DNA of 64,000 nt. Origin: Poriferisodalis sp965208895. GTDB taxonomy: Bacteria; Actinomycetota; Acidimicrobiia; Acidimicrobiales; Poriferisodalaceae. Of the stretch, positions 7,835 to 16,391 are shown in pieces (position 1 is the stretch's first letter; each line of letters begins with the position of its first letter). The stretch is from NCBI RefSeq assembly GCF_965208895.1, contig NZ_OZ242363.1, forward strand, positions 1,550,001 to 1,614,000, read 5' to 3'. The position numbers and the translations under genes were made by a program. Under the pieces are notes generated by a model. The model did not search any database. It saw only the letters and a list, made by a program, of their open reading frames with translations, and was not told the origin of the DNA.

Positions 7835-9478
7835 ATGAACTACGACAGCGGAAATTTCCGTGCGGATCTCCGAGCCGGAATCGTCTCGGCGATTGTGGTG
7901 CTGCCCTTGGCACTTGCCTTCGGCGTGGTGTCGGGTCTGGGGCCCATCGCAGGTCTGTGGGGAGCGGTCGCCGTCGGCTTCATTGCCGCCGTCGCGGGCG
8001 GCACACGGGTGCAGATCTCCGCCGCGACGGCACCGGTGGCTCTGGCGGTGTCTTTCGTCCTCGTCAGGTATGCAGATTCACCGGTCGAGGCGCTGACCAT
8101 CATCTTCATTGCGGGGATCATCCAGGTCCTGCTCGGGCTGCTGCGCATCGGCAACCTGTTCCAGTACACGCCCCACTCGGTGACGTCAGGCTTCGTCAGC
8201 GGTGTCGGGGTGATGGTGGTGCTGCTGCAAGTGCTGCCGTTCTTCGGCGCCGACCCGGTGCTGGGCAATCCGATCGACTCCATCCGTCATTGGGATGACG
8301 CGGCCCGCGACATGGACTTCCACGCACTCGGTGTGGCAGTCGCCACCTTCGTGATCTGCGCCGGGTGGCCGAAGCAGTGGCGCAAGTACGTGCCCTCAGC
8401 AGCTGGCGCCCTGGTGTGCGGAGCCATCCTCGGCGCGTGGATCTTTGACGGAGCGCCGCGAATCTCAGAGGTAGTGGAAGCGCCGTCGTTCTGGGCCATG
8501 GAGATGCCGGGCGGCGGTTTCTGGACAGCCGTCGCGGCCGCCATGACCATTGCCCTCATCGGCTCGCTGAGCAGCCTGCTGAGCGCCTCGGCAGCCGATT
8601 CGATGACCGGTCACCAACACGACCCGAACCGTGAACTGCTGGGCGTGGGCATCGGCAATGCGGTAGCCGCAATGTTCGGCGGCCTGCCGGGTGCGGGGTC
8701 GCCAGGTGCCACTCAGTCGAATATCCGGGCCGGAGCACAGACCCGTGTCGCAGGCGCCGTCTCCGCCGTGGTCGCACTCGTGCTGATTGTCGTGCTCTCC
8801 GGCCTCATCGACAACGTCCCCTACGGCGTGCTGGCGGGCATCTTGGGTTGGCTTGGGCTCAGCCTCATCGACTGGCGACTGATCACCCACCTGTACCGGG
8901 TGCAGCCAGAGCACATGCTGGTCATGCTGCTGACGCTGGGCCTGACCGTGTTTGTCGACCTGCTCGTGGCCATCGCTGCGGGGATCGTCGTGGCAGCACT
9001 GGCCGCCAGCCATCGCTTCGAGCGGCTGGAACTCGACAGCGTTCTGTCAGTGCCGATGCTCGACGCTGTGTTCTTTGCCGACAGCGACCGGGTCGACATC
9101 ACCCAGTTCGATGCGTTTACCGCACGGGTCGGCATGGTGAAGATGCGTGGCAGCTTCACCGTTGCATCGTCGAACCGGCTGCGGATCGCCATCAGCAAGG
9201 ACATCCAGGAGCACGAGGTCGTGATCCTCGATTTCTCCGAGACCAGCTACATCGACGACAGCGCTGCACTGGTAGTCGAGCAGCTCATCGACGCCGCCAT
9301 GGAACACGACACCGAGTGCATCGTGATCGGGCTCGACAGCCTGCCCTCGGGAAGCCTGCAGTCGCTGGACGTGCTCCACCGGGTGCCCGGCGACCACTTC
9401 GTCGCAAGCTTTGACGACGCCCGCTTGATCGCTGCACGACTGCTCGAGATCAACATGGAGACCAGCTCGGACACCTGA
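7835..9478 (+). CDS. SulP-family anion transporter with STAS domain
   Basis: A 547-residue inner-membrane protein. Residues 1-400 form about 11-12 hydrophobic helices beginning LRAGIVSAIVVLPLALAFGV, with the SulP signature region GGTRVQISAATAPVALAV. Residues ~425-545 form a cytoplasmic STAS domain (VVILDFSETSYIDDSAALVV). SulP proteins carry sulfate, bicarbonate or dicarboxylates, usually as Na+ or H+ symporters; which ion cannot be told here. ATG 7835 follows the repeat array by about 58 bp. It converges with ppk2. Confidence 0.9.
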   Translation: MNYDSGNFRADLRAGIVSAIVVLPLALAFGVVSGLGPIAGLWGAVAVGFIAAVAGGTRVQISAATAPVALAVSFVLVRYADSPVEALTIIFIAGIIQVLLGLLRIGNLFQYTPHSVTSGFVSGVGVMVVLLQVLPFFGADPVLGNPIDSIRHWDDAARDMDFHALGVAVATFVICAGWPKQWRKYVPSAAGALVCGAILGAWIFDGAPRISEVVEAPSFWAMEMPGGGFWTAVAAAMTIALIGSLSSLLSASAADSMTGHQHDPNRELLGVGIGNAVAAMFGGLPGAGSPGATQSNIRAGAQTRVAGAVSAVVALVLIVVLSGLIDNVPYGVLAGILGWLGLSLIDWRLITHLYRVQPEHMLVMLLTLGLTVFVDLLVAIAAGIVVAALAASHRFERLELDSVLSVPMLDAVFFADSDRVDITQFDAFTARVGMVKMRGSFTVASSNRLRIAISKDIQEHEVVILDFSETSYIDDSAALVVEQLIDAAMEHDTECIVIGLDSLPSGSLQSLDVLHRVPGDHFVASFDDARLIAARLLEINMETSSDT

Positions 9479-9528
9479 GTCCCCGCGCCTCACCGGCGAC
9501 CGAGGCGCTCAACGCCTCAGTCGAGGGC

Positions 9529-10425
9529 CTAGTACAGCTCGGGAACGAAGGTCTGGTCCGACATCGGCGGCCGCACGTAGCCGCCCGATGGGTTGCGCTC
9601 GGGCAGCTCAACGTGCTCCCACGGAACGGCTTCGTAGGGAATCTGCGACAGCAGGTGGGCGATGCAGTTGAGCCGGGCTGCCCGTTTGTCGTCAGCATCG
9701 ACGACGAACCACGGCGCCTGCTTGATGTCGGTATGCGCGAACAGCGTGTCCTTGGCCCGAGAGAAATCCACCCAGCGCGTTCGGGCTTCGAGATCCATCG
9801 GGGACAGCTTCCAGCGCCTTGCGGGATCGGCGATACGGCTCTGAAAGCGGCGCTCCTGCTCCTCGTCGCTGACCGAGAACCAGTACTTGATCAGGACGAT
9901 GCCCGAGCGCACGATCATCCGCTCGAACTCGGGGCACGAGCGCAGGAACTCCTCGTATTCATCGTCGGTGCAGAAGCCCATGACCGGCTCGACGAGCCCG
10001 CGGTTGTACCAACTGCGGTCGAAGAGCACCATCTCGCCAGCCGCGGGCAGCTCCTCCACGTAGCGCTGGAACCACCATTGGGTCTTCTCACGGTCGCTGG
10101 GCGTCCCGAGGGCGACCACACGCACCACACGTGGGTTCAGCCGCTCGGTGATGCGCTTGATCGTGCTGCCCTTGCCAGCCGCGTCCCGTCCCTCGAAGAT
10201 GACGACGACCTTGAGCCCCTTGTGGCGGATCCAACGCTGGAGGCGGGCCAACTCCTGCTGCAGCAGCTTGAGCTCCTGCTCGTACGTGCGACGAGACAGG
10301 CGACTCTTGCGCTTCGGTGGCCGTACAGGCGCCTCATCTTCCGGCTCGTGAGCGGAAGTGACATCAGGCCCAGTGCCGGTCTCGCTTTGCGACGCAGCGC
10401 CTCCCGGTGCGGCCGTCGTCCCCAT
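9529..10425 (-). CDS. ppk2: Polyphosphate kinase 2 family protein
   Basis: Transfers phosphate between polyphosphate and nucleoside mono- or diphosphates. The 298-residue product has the P-loop FEGRDAAGKGSTIKR around residue 78, the lid/aspartate segment LFDRSWYNRGLVEPVMGF and the family hallmark QWWFQRYVEELP. Length and single-domain layout fit class I/short PPK2. The first ~45 residues are polar and low-complexity. Together with the Ppx/GppA gene at 23.8 kb, both ends of polyphosphate metabolism are in this window, although not linked. Confidence 0.93.
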   Translation of the reverse strand: MGTTAAPGGAASQSETGTGPDVTSAHEPEDEAPVRPPKRKSRLSRRTYEQELKLLQQELARLQRWIRHKGLKVVVIFEGRDAAGKGSTIKRITERLNPRVVRVVALGTPSDREKTQWWFQRYVEELPAAGEMVLFDRSWYNRGLVEPVMGFCTDDEYEEFLRSCPEFERMIVRSGIVLIKYWFSVSDEEQERRFQSRIADPARRWKLSPMDLEARTRWVDFSRAKDTLFAHTDIKQAPWFVVDADDKRAARLNCIAHLLSQIPYEAVPWEHVELPERNPSGGYVRPPMSDQTFVPELY

Positions 10426-10500
10426 AGGTTCGGACAGTATCCGAGCGGCTCGCAGGACGAGGACCCGGGCGCTCAGAAGGGCTTGGCCGGCGCGTGCGCC

Positions 10501-11400
10501 TCAGTCGCTGCCGAACGCCACTGCGCCTCTGCGGTCGAGCACCGTGGCATACAGCATCCCGAAGATCACGACGACCGCACCCGCCACGGTGATGAACTCG
10601 GGATATTCGCTCAGGAATACGGCTGCCCAGAAGATGCCGGCCACGGTCTCCACCGGCGCGAACAGAGCCACTTCGCTTGCGGGTGCGTACCTGGGTGCGT
10701 AGCTGTAGGACAAGCGGCCAAGCGGGTTGCAGACCAGGCCCATGACCAGCATCGCTGCAAGCGCCTGTGCGTCCAGCGAGGTCGGATTGGCGACGAAGGC
10801 CGTGGGGATCACCAGCAGAACAGAGGCCAGGATCAAACCGACGACGCGACTCATGCCCTGATAGCGGCGCCAGATGACTGTGCTGGCGGCGAAGCAGATC
10901 ACGGCGATGAGGGCCAGGAAATCACCCAGCAGGTTCGGCGAGCCCACCGATGTCGAGACCACCAGGCCGATGCCGACCACTGTGAGCACAATGCCCACCG
11001 CGACACGGGGAGACGTCCGCTCGCGCAAGCCGATCCATGCGAAGCCAGCGGCCAGCACCGGCGCGGATGCCACGATCGCGACCACGTTGGGGATCTCGGT
11101 GTGCGTGATCGCCGAGATAAAGGAGAGCTGGCTGACCGCGCCGAGCACGCCGATCGCCAGCAGCGGCTTCTTGTCGGCGCGAAGAGATGCCAGCGACTCT
11201 GCCGATCGGCGGATCGCCATCGCGCCGTACAGCACCAGCGACAGCACACCGACAATGAAGGCGATGTCGAGCGCGTCAGCCCCCGAGGTGCGCACCCACA
11301 GCGAATCGGTGGAGACCAGCAGCATGCCGAGGGCCGCGAGGCCCCAGCCAAGGCGTCGGCTGCCGTGTCGAGCCATCACGAGCGTCGGATTCCAGAGCAT
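10501..11400 (-). CDS. DMT-superfamily EamA transporter
   Basis: A 299-residue membrane protein with about ten hydrophobic helices in two EamA repeats (residues ~20-145 and ~165-295). The second repeat shows VALFAPVETVAGIFWAAVFL, the typical PxEP-like helix of drug/metabolite exporters. A start at the internal ATG (residue 9, MARHGSRR) is equally possible. It lies downstream of the GcvT-like gene on the same strand. The substrate is unknown. Confidence 0.85.
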   Translation of the reverse strand: MLWNPTLVMARHGSRRLGWGLAALGMLLVSTDSLWVRTSGADALDIAFIVGVLSLVLYGAMAIRRSAESLASLRADKKPLLAIGVLGAVSQLSFISAITHTEIPNVVAIVASAPVLAAGFAWIGLRERTSPRVAVGIVLTVVGIGLVVSTSVGSPNLLGDFLALIAVICFAASTVIWRRYQGMSRVVGLILASVLLVIPTAFVANPTSLDAQALAAMLVMGLVCNPLGRLSYSYAPRYAPASEVALFAPVETVAGIFWAAVFLSEYPEFITVAGAVVVIFGMLYATVLDRRGAVAFGSD

Positions 11401-11424
11401 GTGGTGCCAATGCAGGGTTTCACG

Positions 11425-11583
11425 TCATTCCACCGCAACTGCGGCCCAAAACTTGGTCACCCCGCCGGAGTGCCCAGATTGTGTGCCCCCAGCGCGCCCG
11501 TCGATGAGCAGGCGTGCGATGGTGGCCATCAGCTCATCCCACGGCGTGGCCTCTCGCACCGCCGCCGCGTTGAGCGACAGCAT
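11425..11583 (-). CDS. Small ORF (52 aa) coupled to the GcvT-like gene
   Basis: The ATG at 11583 overlaps the TGA of the upstream gene in a TGATG arrangement, the usual sign of translational coupling. The predicted product starts MLSLNAAAVREATPWDELMA, continues as an amphipathic helix (TIARLLIDGRA) and ends FWAAVAVE. No family is recognised. It could be a genuine small partner or the residue of a longer lost gene; the 182-bp gap otherwise holds nothing visible. Confidence 0.35.
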   Translation of the reverse strand: MLSLNAAAVREATPWDELMATIARLLIDGRAGGTQSGHSGGVTKFWAAVAVE

Positions 11584-12785
11584 CACCCAGAGCCCGTGCC
11601 TGGGCCGTGCCAGCTAACGCGCGGCAGCTGCTTTTCCTTGTCGACGAACGGCAGGGTGTCGACCGTCGCCGTGTGCTGCGTGCCGTCGTAGTCGTGCAGA
11701 GATACCGACTTGGCGAACCAGTCGTCACCGCCGAGCGGTTCGTCGAAGCGCACGTAGCCGACGCCCACCTCCAGCGTGGGCGACCAGGTCCCGATGGTCA
11801 CGTGCCCGACGTGCCGACCCCCAAAGCTGACGCCCATCTGGGGCTCCGGCATCGCGGTGGGGCACGCGAGGCCGAACAGCAGCTGGCTGCGGTCGGCCCG
11901 CTCCAGCGCCGCCTTGCCGACGAAGTCCTCTTTGTCGAGCCGGACGAATTGGCCGAGACCGGCGCCGTATGGCGTCAGGTCTCGTTCGATGTCGCTGCCG
12001 TTGTCGAGGATTCCGGCTTCTATACGTCGGATCCCCATCGACGACCCAGAGCTGAACTCCATGCCGAGCGGCTCGCCGCAGGCGAACAAGCCGTCCCACA
12101 GGGCGTTGCAGTCGGTGGGCTCGGGCCCGCTGTTGGTGTAGATCTCGATGCCGACTTCGCCCGTCCAGCCGGTTCGGGACACCCACAGCGTCTGGCCGCA
12201 GACCTCGAAGAAGCCGGCGCGGAAGTATCGGAAATCGATCGGCAACCCGCCGCCGATGGCTGCGTCTGCCACATCGAGCGACTTGGGGCCCTGAATCTGC
12301 AGCACCCGTGAATTGGGGTCGAAGACCTTGACCTCGAGCCCGATAGCGAGGGCGCCCAGCCAGCTCAAGAACTCGCCGTTGGCGATGACGTACCAAAAGC
12401 GGTCGGAGGCGAGGCGCATCAGCACTCCGTCCATCAGGATCGAACCGTCGTCGTCGCATGCGAGCCCGTAGCGGCAGCGGCCGATGCCGAGATCGGCGAC
12501 CCGGCACACGAGAACGCGCTCAAGCAGCTCGACCGCATCGGGACCCTCGATCGCCAAAGGCTTCTCGGGGACGTCGTACAGCATGACGCCGCGGCGCAGC
12601 TTCCAGTAAGCCGGGATGGGGTCCTCGTCGGGGCTCGACTTCATGGGGTACAGCCGGTTGCAGTACACCGCGTGGACGGTCTGATCGGTGGTGTAGCGGT
12701 GCGCGAACGGCGACCGGCTGATCCGGTAGGGCGCCAACGAGATCGTGTCGAACGACTCGACGTAGTAGTGCCGGCTGGTCCTCAC
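11583..12785 (-). CDS. GcvT/DmdA-like folate-binding aminomethyltransferase-fold protein
   Basis: A 400-residue protein of the glycine-cleavage T-protein fold, which moves methyl or methylene groups to or from tetrahydrofolate. Visible blocks are YWKLRRGVMLYDVPEKPLAI (N-terminal folate domain), VLQIQGPKSL, TGWTGEVGIEIYTN (family signature) and the C-terminal barrel with KEDFVGKAALERAD. Stand-alone copies like this include DMSP demethylase and sarcosine- or vanillate-type demethylases; the substrate is not determined. GTG 12785 is preferred: GGAGG is 7 nt upstream, and the GTGA overlaps the stop of the phosphatase gene. A methyl acceptor role beside one-carbon chemistry is inference. Confidence 0.78.
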   Translation of the reverse strand: MRTSRHYYVESFDTISLAPYRISRSPFAHRYTTDQTVHAVYCNRLYPMKSSPDEDPIPAYWKLRRGVMLYDVPEKPLAIEGPDAVELLERVLVCRVADLGIGRCRYGLACDDDGSILMDGVLMRLASDRFWYVIANGEFLSWLGALAIGLEVKVFDPNSRVLQIQGPKSLDVADAAIGGGLPIDFRYFRAGFFEVCGQTLWVSRTGWTGEVGIEIYTNSGPEPTDCNALWDGLFACGEPLGMEFSSGSSMGIRRIEAGILDNGSDIERDLTPYGAGLGQFVRLDKEDFVGKAALERADRSQLLFGLACPTAMPEPQMGVSFGGRHVGHVTIGTWSPTLEVGVGYVRFDEPLGGDDWFAKSVSLHDYDGTQHTATVDTLPFVDKEKQLPRVSWHGPGTGSG

Positions 12786-13270
12786 ATCAGGTCCTCCGCA
12801 CGAGCCCCGAAACTGCGAGGAGACCGGTAGACGCCATGACTGACGGTGCCGTCGACGACGTGGAGTTCCCAGATGGACGCCTTCTTGCAGCGTGCCGGGT
12901 TCACGTCGATGCCGCCGTAGGCGAGTCGCCAGAGCACCTCGGGAATCACGTCGCCGTGGCTGCACAGCACGCTGTCGCCCGCTAGGCCGCACAGACGCTC
13001 CACGAGGGCCTCGCTTCGCCAGCCATCGGCACCTTCGGCAAGCTCGCCGGAGATCTCGATGTCCAGTCCGAGCTTCGCTGCGAGGGGCTCGATCGTCTGG
13101 ACACAACGAACGCTGGGACTTGTGAGCACGCGCTGAATCGGTGCGGAGGCGAGCGTCGCTGCGATGGCCTCGGCTTGGGCGTGACCCATCGGGTCGAGCG
13201 GCCGGTTGCTGTCGTCGCCCTGCCAGGCTCGCCGGTCGCCTGCCGAGGCGTGACGGACGAGATACAGCAC
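12782..13270 (-). CDS. SixA-like histidine phosphatase
   Basis: A 162-residue protein of the histidine phosphatase superfamily. It begins directly with the catalytic strand LYLVRHASAGDRRAW (RHG motif), has VLTSPSVRCVQT carrying the second Arg, and VLCSHGDVIPEV carrying the second His. The short single-domain form matches SixA/phosphohistidine phosphatases. GTG 13270 is chosen since the conserved domain begins there, although an upstream frame is open. Its last codons overlap the GTG of the GcvT-like gene by 4 bp, so the two are co-translated. Confidence 0.85.
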   Translation of the reverse strand: MLYLVRHASAGDRRAWQGDDSNRPLDPMGHAQAEAIAATLASAPIQRVLTSPSVRCVQTIEPLAAKLGLDIEISGELAEGADGWRSEALVERLCGLAGDSVLCSHGDVIPEVLWRLAYGGIDVNPARCKKASIWELHVVDGTVSHGVYRSPRSFGARAEDLM

Positions 13271-13374
13271 GCCCGAAACGCTAGAGCCGCGCGGGAGTGT
13301 CTGGCGTCCCCGCGCGACTACGGGACCCCAAGCACCGTGTGCGACGATGAGCGCGAGTCGAACAGGGGTGAGCC

Positions 13375-15435
13375 ATGAGCGACACATCCCAGCATCCGCA
13401 AGCCACCGATGACGTTCCCGGTGCGGCAGTGCCCACCACTGCGGTGCCCGCACTGCCTGCCGGGGAGTTCTCCTGGCACCGCCTCATCGGCGTCGACGAA
13501 CTCGACGTGGGCCGGGTCACGACCGTCACTGTTGAGCGCGAGAGCTTGTGCGTCACCCGCACCGAGGCAGGCTTCGGCTGCCTCGCGAACGCATGCCCGC
13601 ACCAAGGCGGTCCGCTCGGCGAAGGCAGCATCGAGGGCGGCTGGCTACGTTGCCCGTGGCACGGCTACGACTACTCGCCGCACGACGGCAAGCCACCGCC
13701 GCCATTCGACGACGCACCAGCCGCGTTTCGCACCGAAGTTCGCAGTGACGGTGTCTACGTGGCGCTGCCGGTCACCGACCAGCGGATCCGCACCGTGTCT
13801 GACCAGCTCGTCGAGACGATGACGGCGTGGGGCGTGGCGTGGGTGTTCGGCATGGTCGGACACTCGAATCTGGGCTTTGCCGACGCGCTGCGCGAGGCCG
13901 AAGCGGACGGCTCGCTGCGCTTCATCGGCGTCCGCCACGAGGGCGCCGCTTCGTTCGCTGCCACGGCCTACGGCAAGTTGACAGGCGGATTGGCTGCGTG
14001 CTTCGCCATCGCCGGGCCGGGCAGCACCAACCTGCTGACGGGGCTCTACGACGCCAAGATGGATCGAGCGCCGGTGCTCGCACTCTGCGGTCAGGTGCCC
14101 TCGAGCGTGCGGGGCCGAGGCGCCTTTCAGGACACCGACCTGTCGGCGGCGTTCGCCGATGTCGCCCGGTATTCGGCGACGGTCCAAGCCGGCTCCGATG
14201 CGGCAGAACTCATGAACCTGGCCTGCAAGACGGCCCTGGTGGAGCGAGACGTGGCGCACCTTGTGCTGCCCGACGAGGTGCAGGTGCAGCCGGCGCCTGT
14301 CGCCGAGCGCCCTGCCGGTTCGCCGCAGGGCCGTACGGGCGATCGCGGCATCTCGCCGGCGGCCAGTGCGCTCGACGCGGCGATCGATGTGCTGTCGGTC
14401 TCAGCGCGACCGATGATCATTGTGGGCCACGGCGCCCGCAGCGGCATCGACGACGTCGTGGCACTGGCCGAAGCGATCGATGCGCCGATCGCCACGACGT
14501 TCAAGGGCAAGGGGCTGATCGCCGACCAGCACCCGCTTGCGTGCGGGGTCTTGGGCCGCTCAGGCACGCCGATCGCCAGCTGGTTCATGAACGAAGCCGA
14601 CGCTCTGGTGACCTTCGGCGTGTCGTTCGCGAACCACACCGGGATCGCCTCGTACAAGCCGATCGTCCAGGTGGACTTCGACCCCATGGCGCTCGGACGG
14701 TTCCACGCAGTGACGGTGCCGATGCTCGCCGATGTGGGCGTTGGGGCCCGAGCGCTCGCCGGGGCGCTGCGAAGGCGGGCCGGCACCGGCAGCGCCGCAG
14801 CCGAGGTGGCAGCTCGCTGGAACATCTGGCGCGCCGAGAAGGAGCGCAGACAGGTCGACGACCGAGGAAGCGGCGTGAACTCGGCGATCGTGTTCGAGGC
14901 CATGAGCCGCCTCGTTCCGGCTGACGCCATCATGACCGTGGATGTCGGCAACCACGCATATTCGTTCGGCCGCTACTTCGAACCGTGCGGGCAGGCGGTG
15001 CTCATGTCGGGCTATCTGGGATCGATCGGGTTCGCGTTTCCGGCCGCCATGGGCTGCTGGGCCGCAACCCAGCATGGGTCGGGCGCAGAGGCGTCCCCTT
15101 GGTCAGGCCGAGCGGTCGTGTCGGTTTCGGGCGACGGCGGCTTCGGCCAATACGCCATGGAGCTGACCACCGCAGTCAAGTACGGCATGGACATCACTCA
15201 CGTGCTGCTCAACAACGCCGAGCTGGGCAAGATCTCCAAGGAGCAGCGAGCGGCCGAACTCGACGTGTGGCAGACGGCGCTGCACAACCCGAGCTTCGCC
15301 TCCTTCGCCGAGCTGTGCGGCGCAATGGGCCGCCGAGTGACGTCGGCGGACGAGCTGGACACGGCGCTCAGCGACGCATTGGCGCACCCGGGCCCGGCCC
15401 TGGTGGAAGTGTTGACCGACCCGCTGCTCGTCTGA
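13375..15435 (+). CDS. Rieske [2Fe-2S] domain fused to a pyruvate-oxidase-like ThDP enzyme
   Basis: A 686-residue two-domain protein. Residues ~30-130 are a Rieske ferredoxin: C74-P-H76 and C93-P-W-H96 supply the cluster ligands, in the small soluble Rieske format. From residue ~140 to the end is a full thiamine-diphosphate enzyme of the acetolactate synthase/pyruvate oxidase class: Glu in GVRHEGAASFA, AIAGPGSTNLLTGLYDA, a central domain (MIIVGHGARSG), and the ThDP/Mg motif VSGDGGFGQ...LLNN. The layout suggests that electrons from 2-ketoacid decarboxylation pass to the cluster, but that is inference. Divergent from the phosphatase gene; the 104-bp gap should hold both promoters. Confidence 0.88.
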   Translation: MSDTSQHPQATDDVPGAAVPTTAVPALPAGEFSWHRLIGVDELDVGRVTTVTVERESLCVTRTEAGFGCLANACPHQGGPLGEGSIEGGWLRCPWHGYDYSPHDGKPPPPFDDAPAAFRTEVRSDGVYVALPVTDQRIRTVSDQLVETMTAWGVAWVFGMVGHSNLGFADALREAEADGSLRFIGVRHEGAASFAATAYGKLTGGLAACFAIAGPGSTNLLTGLYDAKMDRAPVLALCGQVPSSVRGRGAFQDTDLSAAFADVARYSATVQAGSDAAELMNLACKTALVERDVAHLVLPDEVQVQPAPVAERPAGSPQGRTGDRGISPAASALDAAIDVLSVSARPMIIVGHGARSGIDDVVALAEAIDAPIATTFKGKGLIADQHPLACGVLGRSGTPIASWFMNEADALVTFGVSFANHTGIASYKPIVQVDFDPMALGRFHAVTVPMLADVGVGARALAGALRRRAGTGSAAAEVAARWNIWRAEKERRQVDDRGSGVNSAIVFEAMSRLVPADAIMTVDVGNHAYSFGRYFEPCGQAVLMSGYLGSIGFAFPAAMGCWAATQHGSGAEASPWSGRAVVSVSGDGGFGQYAMELTTAVKYGMDITHVLLNNAELGKISKEQRAAELDVWQTALHNPSFASFAELCGAMGRRVTSADELDTALSDALAHPGPALVEVLTDPLLV

Positions 15436-15582
15436 ACGGTCGATGCGCTGCCCTCACTGGCAGGCCGAGTCGATCTGGGTGCACACGTCGTGCGAAGGAA
15501 CATTGGGGGAGATGTCGATCACGGGGATTGCCGTGCCCTGCCCGCCAGTCATGCGACGCACCGCACCGCGCCCGAGGCGCGC

Positions 15583-15619
15583 CGAAGCGGGCCGGCGGAG
15601 AGGGGACCGGCCCGCTTCG
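15583..15619. terminator. Hairpin between convergent genes
   Basis: A perfect 13-bp inverted repeat (CGAAGCGGGCCGG with its complement) encloses an 11-nt loop between the convergent stops at 15435 and 15647. There is no T-tract on either side, as is common in high-GC actinobacteria. It probably terminates both transcripts. Confidence 0.7.
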
Positions 15620-15646
15620 GGGGGTGCCGCGTGCGGCACAGCTGTT

Positions 15647-16279
15647 CTATGCAGCCGTCGCCGAACCAGACGGCGCAGCGGTGCCGGAGTGGGCGTGTGC
15701 GCCCCAGCGCCCCCAGTTTCCGAAGCCGCCACGGTGGTGGCCGCCGCGGCCCTTGCGGCCCTCGGCGCCTTCGGGTCGCTCGGGCTTTTCGCCGTTGACC
15801 AAGGCAGCGATCTTGGTGGTCAGCTCTTCGGCGTCGATCTCGCGGTCGTGCTCGGCGGCGCGTTCGGTGATGGCGGTGACGAGCGCATCCACGACGTCGG
15901 AAGCCTCGACCCCTTGCTCGGCGGCGATGTCGGCCAGCGTCGAACCGTCCTTCAGCTTGGTGCGCAAGGTCTCGGCATCGATGCCGAGCACTTCGGTCAG
16001 CGTGTCGCTCGCGCCGAGCCGCCAGGGCTTGCCGTCCCGGTGGGAGCCGTCGCGGTCGCAGGTGCCGTCACCATCGGGGTCATCGACGCCGTCGTCAGCT
16101 TGCTGCTGGCTGGCATCACCGTTGTCATCGGCCGTTTGGGCGCTCACGCTGCCCGCACTGAACGCGACGGTCGCCGTGGCCGCCATGAGCACTGCCACCA
16201 GCAGCGCCGTCAAGCGGCCTCGGGCAGGCTTGCGCCTCCGTGTCTGGGCGGGTTCGTTGATCTCGTCGGATTCGGTCAT
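15647..16279 (-). CDS. Secreted protein with Gly/His-rich tail
   Basis: A 210-residue protein with a twin-Arg-containing basic start, a hydrophobic core (LTALLVAVLMAATATVAFSA) and a likely signal-peptidase site after VSA near residue 47. The mature part has an acidic linker (DDGVDDPDGDGTCDRD). A helical segment LTEVLGIDAETLRTKLKDGS followed by TLADIAAEQGV is a motif found in many secreted actinobacterial and firmicute proteins of unknown role. The tail is rich in Gly, Arg, His and Trp (GRGGHHRGGFGNWGRWG) and could bind metal or surface polymer. It lies 112 bp downstream of the inositol phosphate synthase gene. Confidence 0.75.
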   Translation of the reverse strand: MTESDEINEPAQTRRRKPARGRLTALLVAVLMAATATVAFSAGSVSAQTADDNGDASQQQADDGVDDPDGDGTCDRDGSHRDGKPWRLGASDTLTEVLGIDAETLRTKLKDGSTLADIAAEQGVEASDVVDALVTAITERAAEHDREIDAEELTTKIAALVNGEKPERPEGAEGRKGRGGHHRGGFGNWGRWGAHAHSGTAAPSGSATAA

Positions 16280-16391
16280 GCCGTCGCTCCTTTCGGAAGG
16301 GGATGTGCGACGACCCAGACGATGGCAGGCGAACCTGAACGGTCCCTGAAGTCAACCTGAGAGCAAGATGAGAATGAGCTCAGCGGTGATC

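Noticed and set aside
6536..7913. Repetitive protein encoded on the minus strand through the 35-bp array
   Set aside because: The unit is not a multiple of three and all three frames are open, so the open frame is a composition effect; outside the array it is antisense to the SDR.
9613..11691. 692-codon plus-strand frame opposite ppk2 and the DMT gene
   Set aside because: High-GC antisense shadow; the minus-strand genes have clear motifs.
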